From Haematobia irritans (Eukaryota; Arthropoda; Insecta; Diptera; Muscidae): 64,000 bases of DNA. Positions 59,155 to 64,000 of the stretch are shown here, in pieces. Position 1 is the stretch's first letter. The number at the start of each line of letters is the position of its first letter. Location: assembly GCF_050003625.1 (NCBI RefSeq), contig NC_134400.1:45931096-45995095 (forward strand), in the 5' to 3' direction. A program made the translations under genes and the position numbers. Below the pieces are notes generated by a model, which did no database searches, was not told where the DNA came from, and saw only the letters and a list, made by a program, of their open reading frames with translations.

Positions 59155-61372
59155 AAAAATAATCTAGCAAAATTTCTATAGAAAATTTTTTCAAAATTTT
59201 ATTTCTAAAGAAAATTTTTGTCATAATTTTATTTCTATAGAAAATTTTGTAAAAATTGTATTTCTATAGAATATTTTATCAAAATTTTATTTCTACAGAA
59301 AATTTTGTCATAATTTTATTTCTATATAAAATTTTGTCAAAATTTTATTTCTATAGAAAATTTTGTAAAAAATTTATTTCTATAGAAAATTTTCCATAAT
59401 TTTATTTCTATATAAAATTTTGTCAAAATTTTATTTCTATAGAAAATTTTGTCAAAATTTTATTTCTATAGAAAATTTTAACAATTTTTTTCTTCTATAG
59501 AAATTTTTGTCAACATTTTATTTCTATAGAAAATTTTGTCAAACTTTTACTGCTACAGAAATTTTGTCAAAATTTCATTTCTATAGAAAGATTTGTCAAA
59601 ATTATATTTCCATAGAAAATTTTGTCATAATTTTATTCCTATACAATATTTTGTCATAATTTTATTTCTATACAAAATTTTGTAAAAATGTTATTTATAT
59701 AGAAAATTTTGTCAAAATTTTATTTCTATAGAAAATTTTGTAAAAAATTTATTTCTATAGAAAATTTTCCATAATTTTATTTCTATATAAAATTTTGTCA
59801 AAATTTTATTTCTATAGAAAATTTTGTCAAAATCTTATTTCTATAGAAAATTTTGTCAAAATTTTATTTCTATAGAAAATTTTAACAATTTTTTTCTTCT
59901 ATAGAAATTTTTGTCAACATTTTATTTCTATTGAAAATGTTGTCAAACTTTTACTTCTATAGAAATTTTGTCAAAATTTCATTTCTATAGAAAGATTTGT
60001 CAAAATTATATTTCCATAGAAAATTTTGTCATAATTTTATTTCTATACAATATTTTGTCATAATTTTATTTCTATACAAAATTTTGTAAAAATTTTATTT
60101 ATATAGAAAATTTTGTCAAAATTTTATTTCATAGCAAATCTTGTCAAAAGTTTATTCCAACGAAAATTTTGTCAAAATTTTATTTCTATAGAAAATTTGG
60201 TAAAAAATTTATTCTATAGAAAATTTTAACAAAGTTTTATTTCTATAGAAAATTTTAACAAAATTGTATTTCTATAGAAAATTTTGTCAATATTTTATTT
60301 CAATAGAAAAATCTGTCAAAATTTTATTTCTATAGCAAATTTTGTCAAAATTTTATTTCTATAGAAAATTTTGTCAAAATTTTACTTCTATAGAAATTTT
60401 ATCAAAATTTCATTTCTATAAAAAAATTTGTCAAAATTTTATTTCCATATAATATTGTTAAAATTTTATTTCTATAGAAAATTTTGTAAAAAATGTATTT
60501 CTTTATTTATTTGTCAAAATTTTATTTCTATAGAAAATTTGGTAAAAAATTTATTTCTATAGAAAATTTTAACAAAGTTTTATTTCTATAGAAAATTTTA
60601 ACAAAATTTTATTTCTATAGAAAATTTTATTTCTATAGAAAATTTTGTCAATATTTTATTTCAATAGAAAAATCTGCCAAAATTTTATTTCTATAGCAAA
60701 TTTTGTCAAAATTTTATTTCTATAGAAAATTTTATCAAAATTTTATTTCTATAGAAAATTGTGTCAAAATTTTACTTCTATAGAAATTTCAACAAAATAT
60801 TATTGATATAGAAAATTTTGTTATAATTTTATTGATATAGAAAATTTTGTCAAAATTTTATTGCTATAGAAAATTTTGTCAAAATTTTATTTCTATAGAA
60901 AATTTTGTCAATATTTTATTTCAATAGAAAAATCTGTCAAAATTTTATTTCTATAGCAAATTTTGTCAAAATTTTATTTCTAGAGAAAATTTTATCAAAA
61001 TTTTATTTCTATAGAAAATTGTGTCAAAATTTTACTTCTATATAAATTTCAACATAATATTATTTCTATAGAAAATTTTGTTATAATTTTATTGATATAG
61101 AAAATTTAGTTAAAATTTTATTGCTATAGAAAATTTTGTCAAAATTTTATTTCTATAGAAAATGTTTTCAAGATTTTATTTCTATGAAAAATTTTGTGAA
61201 AATTTTATTGCTATAGAAAATTTTTTCAAAACTTTATTTGTACAGAAAATTTTGTCAAAATTTTATTTGGAAATAAAATTGTTTCAAAATTTTATTTCTA
61301 AAGAAAATTTTTTCCTAATTTTATTTCTATAGAAAATTTTTTCAAACCTTTATTTCTATACAAATTTGTCAA
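59155..61372 (+). repeat. 29-bp satellite array, forward orientation, about 76 units
   Basis: Continuous array of ~2.2 kb, with a 29-bp spacing measured at 60849 and 60878. It begins with the family A flank TAAAAATAATCTAGCAAAAT. Larger blocks are repeated: 59391-59680 recurs 404 bp downstream, and CAATATTTTATTTCAATAG recurs at 60288, 60649 and 60909. Confidence 0.92.
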
Positions 61373-62351
61373 TCGTGAGCCCAGAGCCTATTTGAGGGAA
61401 TGACATAGTTGATCCCCCTATTAACCAAATCTTAGAGGCTTTCTGAAAAATGCTTAAAAAATCTTACAAAAATATTCTATAAATTGATTTGACTCGAGTT
61501 TCCAAAAACAGTGGATTACTTGAATTTGTAGATTACAAAAAAAACCGAACCTTATATCCCTTATATAGCCTCAAAATGCGAAAATATTGCACACTTCCTC
61601 TGTCCTAATACAAAATTTCCTCTTAAAAGTTGATGGATGGATGATTTAACAAAAAAAAAAAAAAAATACAAATCCACTAAATGTCAATTCTTTTGTTTAT
61701 AACAAAGAATGCATAAATGTGCATAATGCATTGAAGTTCCACAGATTTCTACATAAACATTTTTCAGGAAATCGTGCTGAGCTGTTGATACTTGATAGTC
61801 TCTGGTTAAAGGAAACCTTTTGATTTATTGACAAAACGCCGCTTGACTTCAAAGTTTCATTGCAATATTCGATCTTTTTTGATATCCAGCAACATGTCAG
61901 TATTTAGCAAAGAAAAAGGTGGAGATGGAAAGATGGTTAAGTAATATAAGAAACCACATACAAAGAGCCAGAGCTCTAGAAAGCTAAGGCATTTTTTGTG
62001 GCATTACAATTGCAAATGGTGTCACTTACATTGGAGTTCACACTCTTGTACGACTTCACCGCAAAGTACGAGGCAGTGAGGAAGCATAGCCTAAAAGGAG
62101 CATTGTCGTAGAATATTCTTGAAATTGAATGGCTTGAACTAACCAACTCGAAATTCGTAATAAATACCTATTACCACGACACTGAAAAATTGAAACTAAA
62201 AAAAAAAAAACTTTAATCGTATTAACCAATTCCATAATCTATTAATTGAATCAGTGAGATTTTTTCTTAGGACAATAAAGATTTTCATGTCGTTAGTTTA
62301 GAATCGCAGAATGGTCTTCTTTCTTTAGCTCTGCTATTGTGACCATTGCTT
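61373..62351. other. Non-coding sequence
   Basis: No gene or element recognised; several A-runs (61652, 62200). Confidence 0.4.
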
Positions 62352-62645
62352 AGATTAGCTATAGTGACAGCCCGATATATCAGGCTTACTTAGACGGACT
62401 ATTCAGTCCATTGTGATTCAACAGTGGTGAATTTCTCTCTTATCACTGAGTGCTGCACGATTCTATGTTAAGCTCAATGAAAAGGGACCTTGGTTTTATA
62501 GCCGAGCCCGTAGGGCGTTCCACATTATAATTAAACCACTTAAGGAAGGTTTGAAATACTATGAAATGTCACTAGCATTACTGTGAGGGAATAAATCAAA
62601 ATTTTTTTGGAGTGCGGTAGAAACTGATATTGAATCCACGACCCT

Positions 62646-63252
62646 ACACAGAAAAGACTTTCACAAAAAAAATCCAATTAAATTGTAATTGAGTCTGAAA
62701 CAAGTATATATGGCCATAAAATTCGGCCTGGCCGAACTCCACCATGGATTGAGTAGAAACTTCTACTAAAGACTGTCATCCACAATCGAATTACGTGGGA
62801 TGTGGAAATACTTGCCGATGACCTTGCCATCTTACAACTTCTTAACATCGTCCTCTAAATTGTATCTTACTCATACGTGGTATATATTAGACAAAAAAAA
62901 AAACAGATTAAATACGTATATAATTCAGTTCTTGACCCGATGTGTTAAAAACGGAATGACAAAGTTAATATACCCCCCCATCCTATGGTGGAGGGTATAA
63001 AAATATTCAATTAAAAATGTAATTGATTCAACAAATTTTTTAATTTAAACAAAAATCAATCACAAAAATTAATAGTATCAATTAATTTTTTCATTGGACC
63101 AATTAATTTTTTCATTGAACCAATTAATTTTTTAATTGACTTTCAATTAATTTTTAGTTGATACTATCATTTTTGTGATTGAAGACATTTCCATTAAAAA
63201 ATAATTGGGTCAATTAATTTCGTGATTGAATCAGAAATTTTTGTGTTTGTAT
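62646..63252. mobile_element. Composite insertion: CAATTAA-rich element plus family A fragment
   Basis: Begins near CTACACAGAAAAGACTTTCA and ends CAGAAATTTTTGTGTTT, weakly inverted ends. The interior at 63005-63250 consists of CAATTAATTTTTT words with an internal inverted pair (TTAATAGTATCAATTAAT / TTTTAGTTGATACTATCA). A minus-strand family A fragment (62700-63001) lies inside it. Confidence 0.55.
62700..63001 (-). repeat. Family A fragment with internal deletion
   Basis: Has the 3' terminus (AACAAGTATATATGGCC) and the extreme 5' terminus (AACGGAATGACAAAGTTAAT through GGTGGAGGGTATAAAAA) but none of the TA, GTCY or 153-bp body. The shortest copy with both ends in the window. Confidence 0.82.
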
Positions 63253-63309
63253 GTATGCAAGGCGGACGGACATCCTAACATTTACACCACGGTGGTTCTA
63301 ACATACTCA

Positions 63310-63705
63310 TAGGTTAGGTTAAAGTGGCAGCCCGCGGAATACAAGTTATATAGATTTCGGTGTATAAATCTATATAACTTGTATTACGCTGGATCTTTGT
63401 GCGACACACCTCAATATTGGGAATTTGCGCTTCAAATTTTTTTTTTTGTCAAAAAGCGGTTTCGTCAGAATGTAATCCACTACGTCTGACCCATCTGGCA
63501 TTATTGTGATGACCGAACTGTCACCGGACCTTTTTCCTACCACAGCGACAGCTTGCGCCACCGTACAGAACTTGTTGCAGCTGACTGTTTGGCCAATATG
63601 CCTAAAGGCAATAGATGCAGCATGACATTAAGGGAATCTTTTCCTGTCTTACAGGGTGAGCCTGAGATTACGCCATTCGCTAAACCTGTCGGGTGCTGAA
63701 ATGGC
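63310..63705 (-). pseudogene. Rearranged LOA-type LINE ORF2 fragment
   Basis: The 3' tail (GGTTAGGTTAAAGTGGCAGC) is joined directly to coding sequence from the region just before RNase H. The minus frame reads SSVITIMPDGSDVVDYILTK and PLFDKK, compared with SSVLKTMPDVPNVVDYTLAS in the 19.9-kb copy. About 1 kb of RNase H and C-terminal sequence is missing. A 19-bp inverted repeat sits at the junction. Confidence 0.8.
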
Positions 63706-63740
63706 GGCAATCAGACCACATCACCACAGCCGTATAGCCA

Positions 63741-63979
63741 GAGAAGGAATATGATCACCTCAAACATGTTTCAAGAGCACCATGTTACTTTTTCACGGCG
63801 GCCATTTGACATTTTGGTCGCAAAAATATTCTTTTCTCGTCACACATAACATGCTTTCCGAAATCAGATATATTATTTCCGAGAAAATAACATGGTTTCG
63901 ACAAACATGTTACATGTTTTCCATGAAAAAGTAACATTATGCTCTTGAAACACGGTTGTGGTGATCATAATCCTTCTCT
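63741..63979. mobile_element. MITE with ~55-bp inverted ends
   Basis: GAGAAGGAATATGATCACC at the left pairs with GGTGATCATAATCCTTCTC at the right. Pairing continues through GTTTCAAGAGCA and ATGTTACTTTTTCA. 239 bp, no coding. A related scrap follows the SINE relic at 55066-55160. Confidence 0.82.
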
Positions 63980-64000
63980 ACGTAATGTCAAAGTGTAATC

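Larger units (their letters stand above)
62352..63297 (-). mobile_element. Degenerate SINE split by a composite insertion
   Basis: Tail and body run from about 62352 to 62645 (CAGCCCGATATATCAGGC, ATCACTGAGTGCTGC, TTATAGCCGAGCCCG). The head lies at 63253-63297 (GTATGCAAGGCGG, then CACCACGGTGGTTC). About 600 bp interrupts it at the anticodon-like region. Older than the other SINEs. Confidence 0.8.

Overview
The window reads as non-genic, transposon-saturated DNA from a higher (brachyceran) fly. A muscid such as a horn fly or stable fly is my best guess, from recollection of the dispersed repeats that begin TTTTATACCCTCCACC and end GTATATACTTGTT. I found no convincing intact host gene, no true tRNA or rRNA gene and no CRISPR. 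Almost every long open frame lies in a transposable element or in a tandem repeat whose period is a multiple of three.

Layout. 0-10.8 kb: several copies of three related dispersed-repeat families (here A, B, C), with a 239-bp (TA)n tract and blocks of a 29-bp AT-rich repeat. 11.9-15.0 kb: a putative TIR element holding two tRNA-like modules and interrupted by a DD41D (rosa-like) mariner. 15.4-22.4 kb: a family A copy split by a ~5.06-kb non-LTR retrotransposon (LOA/I group; ORF1 with one frameshift, ORF2 intact). 22.7-24.3 kb: an opposite-strand family A copy. 25.5-32.2 kb: a TCGA-rich degenerate satellite interrupted by two DD37E Tc1/mariner copies and a family A element. 33.7-44 kb: degenerate minisatellites, including a 29-bp AGATCT satellite in opposite orientations (37.2-39.9 and 42.1-44.0 kb), with tRNA-derived SINEs, a mariner relic and a short LINE insertion between or inside them. 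45.5-52.7 kb: two broken R1-type LINEs on the minus strand, one split by a third DD37E element and the other by a LOA-type LINE that is itself split by a SINE. 53.4-58.3 kb: two family B copies, a foldback element and a long 29-bp satellite array. 59.15-61.37 kb: a second array of the same satellite with higher-order structure. 62.3-64 kb: a SINE relic split by a composite insertion, a rearranged LINE fragment and a MITE.

How the parts relate. The SINEs end in the same 3' tail as the LOA-type LINE (ending in TAACC repeats), the usual sign that a SINE borrows a LINE's machinery. The 29-bp satellite occurs as short blocks inside family A elements, and the 59-kb array begins with family A flank, so the element probably seeded the arrays. 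Families A, B and C share a 153-bp internal repeat. These relationships, and the readable nesting order, are the main interest of the window; I see no new enzymatic or defence system.
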